The notes: generated from the letters alone by a model not told the origin. Counted from the first letter of the stretch, positions 33,351 to 46,145 are shown. The stretch: DNA of 64,000 nt from Akebia trifoliata (GCA_017979445.1 JADQWC010000713.1:1-64000), one strand, 5' to 3'. Program-made: numbers and translations.

Positions 33351-34800
33351 TATGGACATCAACTTGGATGACTTCACCATCATTGACGGTCATTTGGCTC
33401 AACCCACCTTTGGGGTATTGGGGTAGAGTAGGAAGAAACGCACTTGCCCCATCGAGGTCGTACCGTTGAGCTGGACCCCCCCAATACTCGCCTCGCAAAT
33501 ATTTCTACTATTAGGACTATGCTCACGTTTGCTAAGGAAACTCCTTCCCCCCCCCCCAACCTAACAAGGGAGCAGGTGACACCTCAACCTTCCAAGCAAA
33601 CTATCGTCTTGTCTACTCGGCTGAAGAAGAGGAAGATGAGCGACCCAGAGGGGTTCGTTACTCTTTCTGACAAGGAGGACAGGATCCCTTCAAGACCAGT
33701 CATTCGCAATTTCAAGACTCCCTTAAAGAAACTTGACCATCGTTGGCTATACCAACATAGGGGTCTGTAGGGAAATTCTAATAAGGTTTTTCGCCCCTCA
33801 TTCCCAATGGGGTTTGGGATGGCGGTCAACAACTTGGCCGCCCTCAAGGACCCTTAAGCTACTGTTGTCCTCCTCTCCAACATAATCCTTCCCAAGGACA
33901 TGGAGTCTATGGAGCAGGCCAGCCTTGAGCTATTCCTTGCTAAGTTCTTGTAATGGCTATTTCAGGTATAATCACAAACTCTTACCAAAGACCCTTTACT
34001 TTTTTGTGTCTCTTAATATTGAGTTAATCTTCTATTTCTATTTCTATGCAGGCCTTTGTCTCTAGAGTTACAATGATCATCAAGCTATAGTATGATGTAA
34101 CCGAGCAAGCTTCTGTTGCTCGACTATACGACGAGAAGATGGGAGGACTACTTATTTCCACTTGGACTGTTGAGTTCCAAGATGCCAAGCTTCAATACAT
34201 CAACTAATAACTCTTCAAGCATCTTAAAGACTTGACAACTGAGTACTAACATTTGGAGGTCAAGTACAAGCGGGTAGTACTTGAGAATCTGGAGCTCAAT
34301 GTGCGTGTTCTCCAACAGGATGTAAAGCTGAAGTACTGCCAAAAGGATGTCTCAACCCTTCATGGCCAATACACTGCTCTCCAAGAGAATAATGATGTTT
34401 TGCTAGCTAAACAAGAGGAGAGGGTCAGCCAAGCCATCAAACTAGACAATAATGAATAGGTTGATGAGGAAACCAAGTAGACTAGAGAGCTTCTGTCAAA
34501 GCTAAAGGCTGAGTACATCCTCATCTAAGATGAAACCAAGAAGACTGGCTACCAAGAAAGCTTTTGCGATGTTAAAGAGCAGTACAACGTCATGTCTTCT
34601 TCTTAGAAGGAGGATTCACTACCCCCACCTTACAACAACCCACTCCAACTGGCAAAGTGGAATGCCTGTACTTTTGAGAGTCTCCTTTCTTCAATCCTTA
34701 CTAAGGAAAATAAAGAAGTTGTTAGCGGAGCTGAAGTGATAGAAGTGGATGAGATGTCTCCTACTACTACTACTCTAGTGCAAACTCTACCAACTCTTCA
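33351..34800 (+). pseudogene. Coiled-coil protein pseudogene, retrotransposon antisense-ORF type
   Basis: It starts MDINLDDFTIIDGHL, then after shifts a Ser/Pro-rich stretch with LKKRKMSDPEGFVTL. A segment GFGMAVNNLAALKDP leads to a possible intron (about 33967-34051, GTATAATC...ATGCAG) and on to DVTEQASVARLYDEKM. The last part is heptad-rich, for example KYKRVVLENLELNVRVLQQD. In-frame stops are scattered. The layout (disordered N-part, ASxAR segment, long coil) resembles the extra plus-strand frames found antisense to pol in Tat-type elements. It may be such a frame of element C, whose gag is on the other strand. Confidence 0.4.
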
Positions 34801-36239
34801 TTTGATCTCGTTTCTCATCCAGATCTAGCTCTACACCCTTAGAATCCTATCTATCCTAATTTTATACCAAATTCTTAGTTGTATTTTTTTCTTCTATAAT
34901 TTCCCTTACTAAGGCTTTTCTATATAAATTCAAATTAATGAATAAAATGATACTTTTTTTTATACATCTTGTACTTAATCTTATTCCTTTTCATTTATTG
35001 AAATTTACTAAAATGACTCTTTCAATTTATTTAATGTGCACCACATTTATTTTATCACACCTTAGACCCCCCAATATCTATTTTTGGTTGTGGTGGGAAG
35101 AATAAATACTCACTAGAATTCCATCCTCCCCAATGTTTGTTCTGCTCATCACAAACAAATCATATACTAAAGAACTCTTTAAGTGTAAAAAACAATGCGC
35201 TAACTCTGTGCAGAACAAATTTTAACTCTATGACCCTCCACCCAAGTCAAAATCCTTATTCAATAAGTACATTATATTCCTTGCCCTAACCTTCATGACA
35301 CTAAGGCCATCCAATCTAACTTGTTGAAGTTTAAAATTTAGTGTAATCTTCCATCTGAAACTTTTAATCTTGAAGGTTCTTTGCAAAGTATGGTTTATTT
35401 TGAACTAATCAAAGTATAAACCATCAGAACGGTAGAACAATCAAAATTCCATTTGATAACTTTTACTTAAAGATTTTTTCACAATAAACAATAGAGTATA
35501 CTTATGAGAACAATAAAAAGAGGTTAACAAAATCTTGTTCAAGCTCCTTCGACCGATCTAATGAAGAGTTTAGCCAATAGTCATTGCAAGAACAATAAAA
35601 CAAAAATAAAATAAAGAGAACATGAAAGTGAAAAAGTAGAAATGAGAGAAAAGAAAATCTTTTTTATTCCTTCTTGATTCTAAAATCGACAAAGTCTCCT
35701 TGATCACAACTTCTTCTTTTAAAGAATGACTAAAAGAAAAATAATAAAATAAAGCTCCTAAAATTCTAAATATACATTTACAGATAACCTTTAAGCTCTA
35801 ATATCATATCTACAGAGACCAGACTAAGATTTCTAGAGTTCAGGATTATTCTATAAACACAAAAACTTCAATACAAAGTATATGTAGCCGTCAAGTTTAT
35901 ATGCAAATCTCAAGAAATTTTCACTATTCATCGCTCTGCCCTACCCAACCTGGGCACCGTGGTCCATGTCGACTTGAATTTTGGTCCTTGGTCTTGTTTC
36001 GGATCCTAGATCACAGTGAACTCCTTGAATTTTTTTGATTCATCTTGAAACTTTGCGACTTTCTCCTGTTACACATAAATAACCGCAATTAGGTCTAAAA
36101 TACATAAGTTAATGGAAATCAACAATAAATATGAACTAACAATAAATTATATCTAATTAGAGGGTTTAGTATATAATTTACCAGTAAATTATATGTAATT
36201 AGGGCTCTAGAAATCACTTTCTAAACCCTGATTAGGGAG
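34801..36239. other. Non-coding stretch, probably decayed element C
   Basis: AT-rich sequence. No coding region or LTR could be identified. Confidence 0.35.
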
Positions 36240-36543
36240 CATCCTTGGCCATTCAAAGAATAATTATTCTAAATGAGTGTCAAAATATCATTCTGCGAAA
36301 TCGAAAAGTACGCACTCCTCTTTCTGTGCTCCTCCCTCTTATTCAATCGTTCTTATGTTCTCTTCTTTTGTTATTGTTGTTTTTCAATTTTCTCAACTGT
36401 TTGGACTACTTTACTATTGTTGGTTGCTATCCTCGGATCATCTGCAGCCCTGATGAACTTCTTTGTCTTTTTTACCAACTCGACTAGCGTTGAAAACCTC
36501 ATTCTTATCAAAGATTTGCACATGTTTGAATCCGAAAGCAGAG
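36240..36543 (-). pseudogene. gag remnant of element C, C-terminal part
   Basis: The minus strand from 36543 reads, with frameshifts, RMRFSTLVELVKKTKKFIRA followed by ADDPRIATNNSK. This is the hydrophilic tail that follows the gag domain in plant Ty3/gypsy. It continues the gag fragment at 62000-62313, from which it was separated by the insertion of element B. Confidence 0.5.
36539..36543. repeat. Target-site duplication of element B, left copy (CAGAG)
   Basis: CAGAG precedes the TG of the left LTR and recurs right after the CA of the right LTR at 62000-62004. Confidence 0.88.
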
Positions 36544-38976
36544 TGTAGATACGTGATTTTCGTCATTACGACGGTCACATCTACTAAGGATTGGAGTCGT
36601 CACCATTCATGTTGTAAGTGGGTGTGAATGGTCACCCGATGTACATTTTTCGAAAAAATGACATTTTGGCATTTTAGTGACTCGCGATGGATAAGAACTA
36701 ATCAAACCTTGAGATTCGGGGTAAATGGTTCGATTAGAAAAAGGGAAGGTGTTAGGCACCATTTTCTCCTCACCAAGCGGTGGTAACCTCAAAGAACTAG
36801 ATCATTTTGATTTAAAAAAATAAAAAATAAAGTATCACGTGTCGTACATTTGTTCCCTAAGTAGGGATTTACTTTCGGCTCGATTATAAGATCATTCCAT
36901 TGATGGAAATGATCCTTATAAGCATTTTCCTTGAGGATTACATGTGATTTGGAAAAATATTTGCTAAAGTTGATGGTCCATTTTCATGAGTTAAGAATGA
37001 ACCTCACACCAACTGCCTTAAAACCTTTTAAGGATTGAAATCGATCCAATTTTGAAAAAGGATCACATCTCATGGACAATTCTAAAACAAAAATGAATAG
37101 AAGAGGGGGGTAGTAGAAGAGGGGAATGGAGAGGGTAGAGGGAGAGAGGGGGGTGTACTTTGAACCCACCTTGATGCTTCCTCTTTTCTTCTTCTTCTTC
37201 TTCTTCTTCTTCTTCATCAATGTCTTCTAAGGTCCTTAATGAGTTATGAGAGTGAAATTCCTTTTTTAGAAGATAATATGAGAGAGTAGTGGAGATAAGT
37301 AGAGAAAATAGATTTTTTTCTTAGTGAAACTTGGTAACCCTTTTAGAAGGAGGGGAGGAGTATTTATAGATGCTTGGAGGATGTTTAAGGGTATAATGGG
37401 GTGAAAGGTTAGGAGAATGGATAATGACATTGATTTTAGAGTGAAGGGTATGAAATTTAGAATGGAAGTGGGGGTAATTGTGTAATTAGTGAAAATAGGT
37501 AGTGTTTAGATCCAAATGATTTGGATCCTACCCAAATTCATTTGGGTAAAGTGTTTGGTGGGGTAAGATGAGTGATGGTTGATGGAAGAAATGAGGGTAT
37601 AAGGGAGTTGTTTAGAGAATGAGTGTTAGGTTGGTTGAAGAGGTGAGGTGTTTAGATTTAGAAGAAAAATGTGTTATGTAAGAGGTTGGTAGATTGGTTT
37701 TTGGGAGGATTAAGGGGATAAAGACATGTGACAAACATGATGAGAGAGTGAGGTGGTGAGATTGGTTGATTGGTTGATTGTGGTTGTTTGATTAGAGAGA
37801 AGGGTATGGGTTAGTTAGTTGATGATGAGGGGGGTATGGGTTGAGATGATTTTGTTGGAGTATTTTAAGGAAAGTGATGGATAGAGATATGGGTTGTGAT
37901 GTGGATGGTTGATGGTGTTAGAAAATGATGATAGGTTAGGGTGTGTAGGGTATAGGTTGTGATGTAGGTGGTTGATGATGTTAGAGAATGGGGATAGGTT
38001 AGGTTAGGGTAGGGTATGGGTTGAGGTGATTTTGGAGGGAAGTGATGTGGGTTAGATGAATTGTTTAGATAATGATGATAGGGTAGGTGATTAGATGAGG
38101 GGGTGAAAGGGGATGATGACATTTGTCACCTTTTGATATTGAGAGGGTGATTGGTTGATGTGGGTAGTGGTTAATGGGTTAGGGTTGTGGGTTGAATTGG
38201 GTATGGATAATATCTTGTGGGCTTTGTAGTGTTGGGCTTGGGTTTTGGGGATTGTTTATATGTTATTTTGGATTAGGTAGGGTTTGTTTTGGATTGGATT
38301 TTTGATGGTGGGTAGGTTTTAGGGTTTAGGTGATATGGGATTAATTTTAGGTTAGGAGGTAAGGTGAGAAATTGGTTTTTGGGGAATTAAGGGTTCATGG
38401 GCTTTGAATGAGCTTAGGGTGTTTGCGGATTCGGAGGCGGAGCAGTGGAAGTAGAGGATGAGTAGGCATCCCAAGTCTCACATTTTTTAATTTTTTTAAT
38501 TTTTTTGATTTTTTTTTTGCAATCATTGGTTTGACTAAAGATGCCACGTGTTGGCAAATTGGGTTTTTTAGGCCCGTGGGAGAATTTTATCGAGCTTTCG
38601 GATATTCTTGGATACAAAGGCGGAGTGGTGAAGGTTGGGAAACCATAGGATAGGACTAATCCTTTTGGTGGGTCCCATAGACCATTGGGAGGACTTAGGG
38701 GCCTCGATTCAATCAAATTGTCATTTTTTAATGTTTTGGGTCTTAGAGGCCCGTTGGCCTATTTTGTCGAAAAACCGATGTTTTGAGTGGAGCGGGGTAG
38801 ATGGGAGCACACCGATCCTTTTGGTGGGCCCACTAACCCAATGGGAGGTTTTAGGGGCTTTGATTTGATAAAAATGTCAAATTTCAATGCTTCAGGCCTT
38901 CGAGGCCCGTTGGCCCAGTTTATTACTGTTTTTGGGCCCTTTTGAGTGAGGGCCCATTCAAATCAGAGTGTCTACA
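36544..38976 (-). repeat. 3' LTR of element B (2433 bp)
   Basis: It is collinear with 59583-61999. On the plus strand it runs from TGTAGATACGTGATTTTCGT to AGAGTGTCTACA, so each end carries the TGTAGA/TCTACA short inverted repeat. It includes a (CTT)n tract at about 37183-37213 and a long G/T-rich, C-poor stretch (37380-38400). Several open frames inside it have a mirror in the other LTR and are not genes. Confidence 0.9.
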
Positions 38977-38995
38977 ACTGCCCTTCTTTGCAGGA
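38977..38995 (-). other. Polypurine tract of element B
   Basis: On the minus strand 'GCAAAGAAGGGCAGT' immediately precedes the 3' LTR. Confidence 0.65.
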
Positions 38996-39283
38996 ATTAC
39001 CTAATTAATTTTTTGATCTCGATGGCGCGGAGCTCGTGTGAGATCTCGGATTTGATGAAGATTGGTGATTTTTTGAAATTCAAATATTTTTCAGTCATGT
39101 TTTAACAATTCGGAATTGATTGTAACTCAAAAAGTTTTTGAAATTCTTCTGATTTTTTTTTTCTGATTGTTTTGATTTTTTGACATTTTGATTTTTATTT
39201 TATTTTGATTTTTCATTTATCCCCCTTTTTTAATTTAATTTTATTTTTTAATTTTTTTAATTTTTTTAATTTTTTTTATTGAC

Positions 39284-39503
39284 TGATCCATGCTTTCAGC
39301 ACGGTTAACTTTTGATTCATTTTCGTCCGTGTTTTGGGTACGGACGACCTTGATTTTGTCTCATCCGTCCTTCCAAAACGTATAGCATGGTTCTTCATTT
39401 TATCCGTATTCGAAAAACGGTCGACGCGATTTCTGTTTCAACCGTGCTTGGAGCACGGATGCAACAAAGCTTTCCCTATCCGTACTGGTAGCATGGACCA
39501 GTA
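39284..39503 (+). repeat. Array of CCGTGC...GCACGG palindromes, cluster 1
   Basis: Five or six short palindromes such as 'CCGTGCTTGGAGCACGG' and 'TCCGTGTTTTGGGTACGGA' are spaced about 35-45 bp apart. The last ends 'GGACCAGTATGATTT'. The array stands about 1.8 kb upstream of the mobile-domain gene ATG, on the same strand. Clusters 2 and 3 have the same architecture. Confidence 0.7.
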
Positions 39504-41286
39504 TGATTTCAAACGTTTTAAAATCCGCGTGCCTCTTCCTTTTCGATTTCTTCTTTATTCTCTTCGGTTTCTCTTTAATTTTTCAGCGATTTCTCTCCCT
39601 TTTCTGATGATTTTCCTCCCCTTCTCTTCATCTCCTTCTTGCTTTCATTGATTTGGGCATTGATGCGATTGTTGGAACGATTTGGAGTGCGCGTTGCTTT
39701 TGGATGCTCGTGGAATCGACTTGACGCCCTGAAGTTCATTTGTGTGAGCGGACCATTCGCATCAAGGTAATTCTCAACTATTTTCCCTTTCTTTTTTCCT
39801 TTTCATGTTTGTCTCTGAGGATTATTCTCGCACACTATCTCGAATACGATCATTTACCATGCTTGTTTATTCATTTTTTTGTTTGTTTGTTTTGCTTATT
39901 TCAGAATATTTATCATGAAATTGATTAAGCATATTCGAACTGGCTTATTTGTTACCACTTTTGTCTGTTTTTCGAATTTTCTTTCTATAGTTGTGAATGT
40001 ATCTCTATCTTGTTGGATATGGATGGTTTGGAGGTAGTGATGGACGGAGTTTTTCCCAGGATGTTTGGGTTTTGACATAGGCGCGGTGGTGTTGTTTTGG
40101 GTGGTAGGAGGGGTGGATTTGGACTGTTAATAAGATATAAAGGTTTGGAACTGTTTTGACGAAAATTTTGATGAGGGGTTTGGACCGCTTGGGTGATTTT
40201 TATGCTGGGTTGGTGGTCGATTCTTAGGTGCTTGTCAGGCTTGGTAGGTTCAGTTCATGGTTTGTTTAGCGAGGTTAGGATGTATGGGGTTGTGAAAAGG
40301 ACTGGGTGTTTTTAGAAAGGAGTTGATGAAGTGATGGTGGTGGTTAGATTGTCGGGTTACAAGCAGGACTGTTTAGGGCAAGGAGTGGGATGGTTTAGGT
40401 GAGAAATGGGGTTGATTTTTGAATGGATACCTTGGGCAATTAATGGGCTGGTTTAGGTGTAATATCAGGGTGGGAACTGGGGTAATTTAAGGTTTGTTTG
40501 GAATGAGAATGGAATCGAGTTCAGAGATGGTTGTGCTTGGGTTGAGTTTGTTCTTAGTAGGGATTTAGAAGTGGCTAAGATTGTTTTGGGGTCGGTTTAG
40601 GTGTTTGAGAAGTGGTGATGAAAGAGGGTGATCCTAGGGTACGATTGGGACTGGGGGCATTGGCAAATAGATTTCTCTGTCATTTTCTTTTCTTCCTTTT
40701 GACATGCTTTTGATCTGAGAACATTTGTTTGTCATGCTTGTTTTCCCTTTCATGTCTCCTTCTTTCTTTTTATCTCATTTTGCTCGTCTGAGGCATGAAT
40801 GTTTTGGTTTGCTTTAGACACCCACGCTTTGCTTATCTTCAACTGATATCTTGGCATGATTGTGATGGTTCATGGGTATGGGTTCAATTAGGTAGGACAG
40901 GTATTACTTGGGTTAGAACTGGGTTTGGCTAGATTTTGACTCGATTTGATTGGGTTTTGGGCTTTGACTAGGTTTGACTAGGATTTGACTAGGTTGACTG
41001 GATTGGTTACGGTTGACTGGTTTGACCATATTCACTGGGTTTGGTCGGTTTTGATTGGGTTAACTGGGTTTTGACTAGATTAGGTGGGTTTTGACTGGGT
41101 TGATCAGGTTGACCCGGGTTTGACTGAGTTGGATGGGTTAAACTGGATTGACTGGGTTAACTGGGTTGGATGGGTTAGACTGGATTGACTGGGTTTAATA
41201 GGTTTTGATTGAGTTTCGACTGGTTTCGTCGAGATACGTGACCATAGGATTTTGTGTTATCGATTTGACCACATGGTGACTTACAG
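39504..41286 (+). promoter_or_regulatory. Probable 5' UTR with a leader intron of the mobile-domain gene
   Basis: The array is followed by a T/C-rich leader (39520-39650). 'ATCAAG|GTAATTCT' at 39767 is a good splice donor, and 'GACTTACAG|ATGGG' ends at 41286 just before the start codon. A 1.5-kb leader intron is therefore likely. Its last part (about 40870-41215) is a low-complexity run of GACTGGGTT-type words. Confidence 0.45.
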
Positions 41287-43680
41287 ATGGGTAGAGAGAG
41301 ATGGACTCGAGTGGCGAGACATTCTTCAGATGAAAAGGAGGAAACGAGACCCAGGACTCGGACCCGCTTTGCTTTGGGGTCCGGTGTGGCAACCAAGTAT
41401 GGCTGGCCGAGGCAACCTTTGCGGAGGCCTGATTCATCTTTGGTGGCTGGCTCTTCGTCTGGTAGTCGAGCAGAGGGGGCCAGTAGTTCTCAGAGTGGTC
41501 CAGTCGAGGATCTCCCTAGCAAAAGTGGTGGAAGAGGCAGACGTGGTGGCCGAGGTCGGGTAGATAGGGTCGTAGGCGTTGGCAGGGTGGGCAATGAGAT
41601 TCCCAGAGTCGAGATCCCTGAGGAGGAGAGCGAGAGGGTTCCAGATACCTCTCTTCTTCGTGGATTGGGGAGACATGTCTCCATGTTGGTTCGTTTAGAC
41701 ATTCCTACCCCCTATCCTTCAGCTAGTTTCTGAGGGAGGTGGAGCACGTTTCTTTCTATTGCTGCGCTATTTTCAGACGATATCCGGACCCAGTTCTCAA
41801 CAGTGGATTTCGGAGCCTTCTTGCAGATCCTGGCTCTCAGAACAGACCAGCCTTTGTTCTTGGCTATCATTGAGAGGTGGTTTCCAACGACTCACTCATT
41901 CCATATGTTGGAGGTGAAGATAGGCATCAGGCCTTCAGATTTTGTGGTGATTACCGGCATCACTATGGATGGGGAGCCTTTGCCTTTGACTATACTGACC
42001 GTTCAGGAGGTCGGCGACCTATTGGGAATCACCAGAGTCCCTACCTCCATGGTGGGGAAGATGGGGCGTATTAGTATGGAGGTACTGATGGGACTATTGC
42101 TGATAGAGGGGGAGGACGGAGCTCCCCACACTTATAGAGAGAGATCGGCCCACTTCGGTGACCGTAATTTTGACATTATTTTCCGGATCTGCTTTCTCCT
42201 TCTCATCGGCAGTCGCTTCTTTTTGGAAGACGATTCTTCGGTTTTCACCACATTCCTCTCAGTTATGCATGATATCAACCATATTGGACATTTTGACTGG
42301 GGGAGTCTGATCTACGACACTATTTTGACTGGTATGGATCTAGTAGTGGAGGGGATTACTACGCCCCGTGGAGTTGGGATCTCCACATGCTTTTTTTGGC
42401 AGTTTATTGAGGTAAAAGATATTTTACTTTCATTTCTTTTTAATTTCTTTCTCCATATCTCGTTCATCGTTTGACATTCTGCACCCTCTCTTTCAGATTT
42501 TTGTCCATGTATATTTTCCATTTTATCTGCCCACTCGTTGCCATCCTGATGAAGGTTATCCTTTAGGTACATTTGGGCCACCAGAGCTGCCAGGGCTATC
42601 CGGAGCAACCCTGGGAGTGCTCGGGCCCATATTGATCGTTGTTGACTTCGAGACATGATTCTCTTTTTTACAAATCTTTTATGTCACTTTGCGAGACCTT
42701 CCCCGCATTGTCAGCATGCGGCAGGAGGTAAAGAACGCCTACAGGCGTAACACCAGACGACAGCGTTACCCCTATTTCATCGGAGAGTAAAGATACACGT
42801 TCTATCTAAGGGAACGTCTGTTCTTCCAGCACGACGGAAGCCTTCACATCCCTGTCGCTCCACCTAAGCCTGTCACGGGTGCTATGACGGTAGATGAGTA
42901 TCTTGCCCAGGCAAAAGGCGTAGATGCTGCTGGACTGATGAGAGGCGGTGACTACCAGGTCTGGTTCCTAGAGGCCTCTACTGGATGCATCATGCCTGCA
43001 AACACTACCCGAGTTGGGATCACCAAGATCGGTGGGGTCTTGCTTCAGGAGCATGCTGTCACGGTACGCATTCTGTCATTATATTTTCTTTAGAACTTTT
43101 TATTTTTTATTGTTCTCACTTGGTTGGTGTTCTTGCTTTCAGACCGATGATCTTCGTCGTCTCCGAGAGGGCTACGATGTGATCAAGGCCTAGGCGACAA
43201 GGGCCGTGGAGATGGAGAACAGGTGGATGGGCCTCTAGGGCTGAGGTGGAGGAGCATGCTACTCAGATTGAGGAGCAGGAGGCTCGCATTAAGGCGCAGG
43301 CTGCCAGGATTCAGGAGCTGGAGCTGGAAATGGCCCTGCAGGAGTCTTGTTTCCAGACTGAGATGGTATGTTACTCTATTTTTTCCCATTCATGTGTAGA
43401 CTTTCTCATGATCTGTTCTGATTGATTTTCTCATGATCTTCTCAGGATTACGATCGACGCCGAGATGGAGCGAGCACCTCTGCACGCCCTCCGACACCTC
43501 CTAGGGTAAGCATTTCCCTTTTAGTTATTCATTTCCATGCATATTCTATATATATTTATGCCTGTGTTTTAATCTGTTTTGTTTCTTTCTTTTCAGGCCT
43601 CCCCTTTAGATCTTCTTCTAGGGCGATTCCGGATACTCAAAGTGCTTGGGACGATGCTCTTCCCCCTTCGATTTGATTTG
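41287..43680 (+). pseudogene. Plant-mobile-domain (PMD, MAIN/MAIL1-like) gene, antisense in element B
   Basis: Exon 1 is 41287-42411. An Arg/Gly-rich N-terminus (GRGRRGGRGR) is followed by LLRGLGRHVSMLV, an in-frame TGA at 41731-41733, then the PMD core: FGAFLQILALRTDQPLFLAI, IERWFPTTHSFHML and ITGITMDGEPLPLT. Apart from the one TGA, 375 codons are open. Donor GAG|GTAAAAG and acceptor TTTCAG at 42496 lead to exon 2 (IFVHVYFPFYLPT), and further exons read RRQRYPYFIGE and MTVDEYLAQAKGVDAAGLM. PMD proteins occur both as host genes and in gypsy and Mutator elements. Here the gene sits in the pol-to-LTR interval on the opposite strand, so it belongs to the retroelement. The late exon structure is uncertain. 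Confidence 0.65.
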
Positions 43681-44191
43681 GTTCCTTGCAAACACATATA
43701 GATTTCTTGTATGAGAGTCAGACATATTGTATAAACATTTTAAAATTTTATATGTATATGCACCTATGTTTATCTTTTCTTAGCATTTGTTGTATCATTA
43801 TGATCATATGTGCGATTGACTCGGGCTCCAACGAGCTTCTTTGGGCGTGACATCGATCATCAAGGCTTTTAAGCCCCTTAGAGTGTTAGTGAACCTACGG
43901 GAGAATAAAGGGTGCGATTAGGGTCCAAAGGACCCTTCGAGTATGTTCTTGAGTGGCGTGAGTCGTGGGGATCCATGGTTAGTGAGGTGGTCCTTGGAGG
44001 CCTGATCTGGCCCAACACGATCTTGGCGAGTTCCTACGTGCCCGATATACATTTTGAGAGCTTTCGAGAGTTCTGAACGCATTTACCGAGCACGTAGGAG
44101 TTTTCATTATTTCCCGTGTGATTTCGAGATTTCGAGACATGAGATGCCTATTACACGGTTTTCATTTGTGAAACTCAGAGTTAGAGTGTGT
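43681..44191. other. Spacer between the two antisense genes of element B
   Basis: Non-coding. It should hold the 3' UTR of the mobile-domain gene and the promoter of the next gene. Confidence 0.4.
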
Positions 44192-44410
44192 TGGTCCGTG
44201 TTTTCAACGCGGATGACTCTTGTCATTTCTCTATCCGTACTCCCAGAACGGATAAGTTATTTTAGATTTCATCCGTGTTTTAAGCACGGATGAGTCAATT
44301 ATAATTTTATTCGTACTTGGAATACGGTTAAGTCTATTTTGATTACATTCGTACTGTAAGTACAGGTAATGTCATTTTTACTTTATCCGTGTTAGAACCA
44401 CGGACCAGTA
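44192..44410 (+). repeat. Array of CCGTGC...GCACGG palindromes, cluster 2
   Basis: Five palindromic units (for example 'TCCGTGTTTTAAGCACGGA' and 'TCCGTACTCCCAGAACGGA') spaced about 40 bp apart, ending 'CGGACCAGTACGATTT' as in cluster 1. The DUF7745-like gene starts about 140 bp further on, after a T/C-rich leader. Confidence 0.7.
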
Positions 44411-44548
44411 CGATTTACTCCACACTTTAAGCCTGTTTCAACTTCATTTTGCCTCAACATTTCACTTTTCACGAGTTTTTTTACTTTTCTTTTTCATTTT
44501 TGGTCGATTTTTACTCCCCTTCTTCCTCAAAGCTTCTCTTCAAGCTCA

Positions 44549-46145
44549 ATAGAGGTGCCTTCTACTTTTCCCAACTTGAAAAGGTATGGCATTGTCGATC
44601 CTTTCTTGGTTAGTTGGATAGATAACATGGATAGTGATGAGAAGGCTCAATGGTGCTTGAATAAGTTGGTATTCACTCTTTCCTTACCTAAGGTCCCATT
44701 GAAATGGAGCTTGATTGAGGCCATGCTAGGGTATTGGATTCTCGAACTCAATCTCTTTCGATTTGGGGAGTGCAAAATGACTCCCACCATTGAGGAATTT
44801 GAAGTTTTGTTGGGACTCGAAATATTGGGTGAGGTTGTGGTTCCACCCTTACGTGATGATTATCGATGCGAGACTTCCAACTTCTTAGGTATAAATCACA
44901 ACTTTTTGAAGATTCCGGATGGTGGATCAGTTTTGAAGACAATATCCAAATCCTTCTTGATTGAACTCCTCATGGATCCCTCGAAGCCGTTGATTCACTT
45001 TAATGCTCTCACTTTGATGGCGGTGAGTCAACTCTTGTTTCTGGATGGCGGAGACATCGTGGACCTTTCTCTCATTCACGTGATTTATCAAATCCGGGAG
45101 GGACACGGTTGGCACCGATGTTCTTGGGCGAGATGTTCCAATCTCTCACGACTTATTCGTTCGGTCGTGATCAAAATTTTCAAGGATGCGCTCCACTCCT
45201 GCAAGTAAATTCCAAATTTAGCTTAGATTAAGTTTAAACTGAAATTTACTAGTTTCCAAAGTTTAGAATGCTCATGTTATTGTAACTTTGGTTTATGGAT
45301 CATCTAGCTTCAATTGAAGTTGTTAATCGTCCATTTTGCGTTAATGCTGATCTCGTACTTATGATGTCGAGGCGAGTTGCTCCCTTCGTCTCGGGTGGGA
45401 AAGAAGAGTGGTATTCCTTTATCGATAACCTTGATGATGATGAAGTGAGGTGGGTTGGTGCCTTCTAACCTCAGGGGTCTCCCGTGATTGCATTTGATGG
45501 TGCCCGTTTTCTCATTTTGATTGGTCTTCACGGGTAACTCATTATATACTACTTCGAGTTCTTCGTCAATTTGGTTATGATCAGGGTGTGCTCATCCCCG
45601 AGAATTTTAATGAGTTAACTGGTCATTTATCAACTACACTTCTGAGTCGACTTGTAAAAGAATGGAATCGAGTTGAGGTTTTGAGTCGACCTATCTTTGC
45701 AGCGCACCTATTCCCTACGTACTTACATTGGATTCGAGAACTTGTTTCCGGGAAACCATCGGTGTCGATAGTTCCTCGAACACGTCCAGGTGCTTCATTC
45801 TTCTTTGATTATCGAAATCAAGTGGAAGAGTTTCAGACTAATCATCGTCGAATTCAAGTTATCTGGTTTAAGTCCGAGAAGAAGATGTAGAAGGAGATTG
45901 CTCGACTCACATCTGCCCTTGCCCGGTCTGGATCTAGTGATAGTGGCGAAGTGACTAGGCTTCGAGCTGAAGTTGCTAAGTTGCAGGACCGACTCGTCCA
46001 ATGTCCTCATTTTGATGACTTTGCAGCGTATCTAGTGAGTCGCGATGCTTCTAATGCTGAAAAAGTGATGGTGAGTCAAGCTGCCCGGATCCGTACTTTG
46101 GAGGAACGCATTGACTCATTTTTCATTTCTTACCATGATATTTGA
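44549..46145 (+). pseudogene. DUF7745-like gene with C-terminal coiled coil, antisense in element B
   Basis: The frame opens at ATA (44549), probably a mutated ATG. It reads FPNLKRYGIVDPFLVSWIDN, YWILELNLFRFGECKMTPTI and EEFEVLLGLEILGEVV: the W..L..Y......F.FG...TPT.EE.. pattern of the DUF7745-type domain of plant transposon proteins. A donor-like AA|GTAAAT lies near 45206. Exon 2 from about 45308 gives NADLVLMMSRRVAPFVSGGK and EEWYSFIDNLDDDEVRW, then a stop at about 45466 and a frameshift near 45535. The last part, LLRVLRQFGYDQGVLIPENF to a coil ending EERIDSFFISYHD, has one more TAG at about 45887. It is convergent with pol. Function unknown. Confidence 0.6.

Noticed and set aside
37865..38122. 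Ser/Thr/His-rich frame, with a partner at 60886-61152
   Set aside because: It occurs in both LTRs of element B and has biased composition from a G-rich, C-poor strand; no family resemblance.
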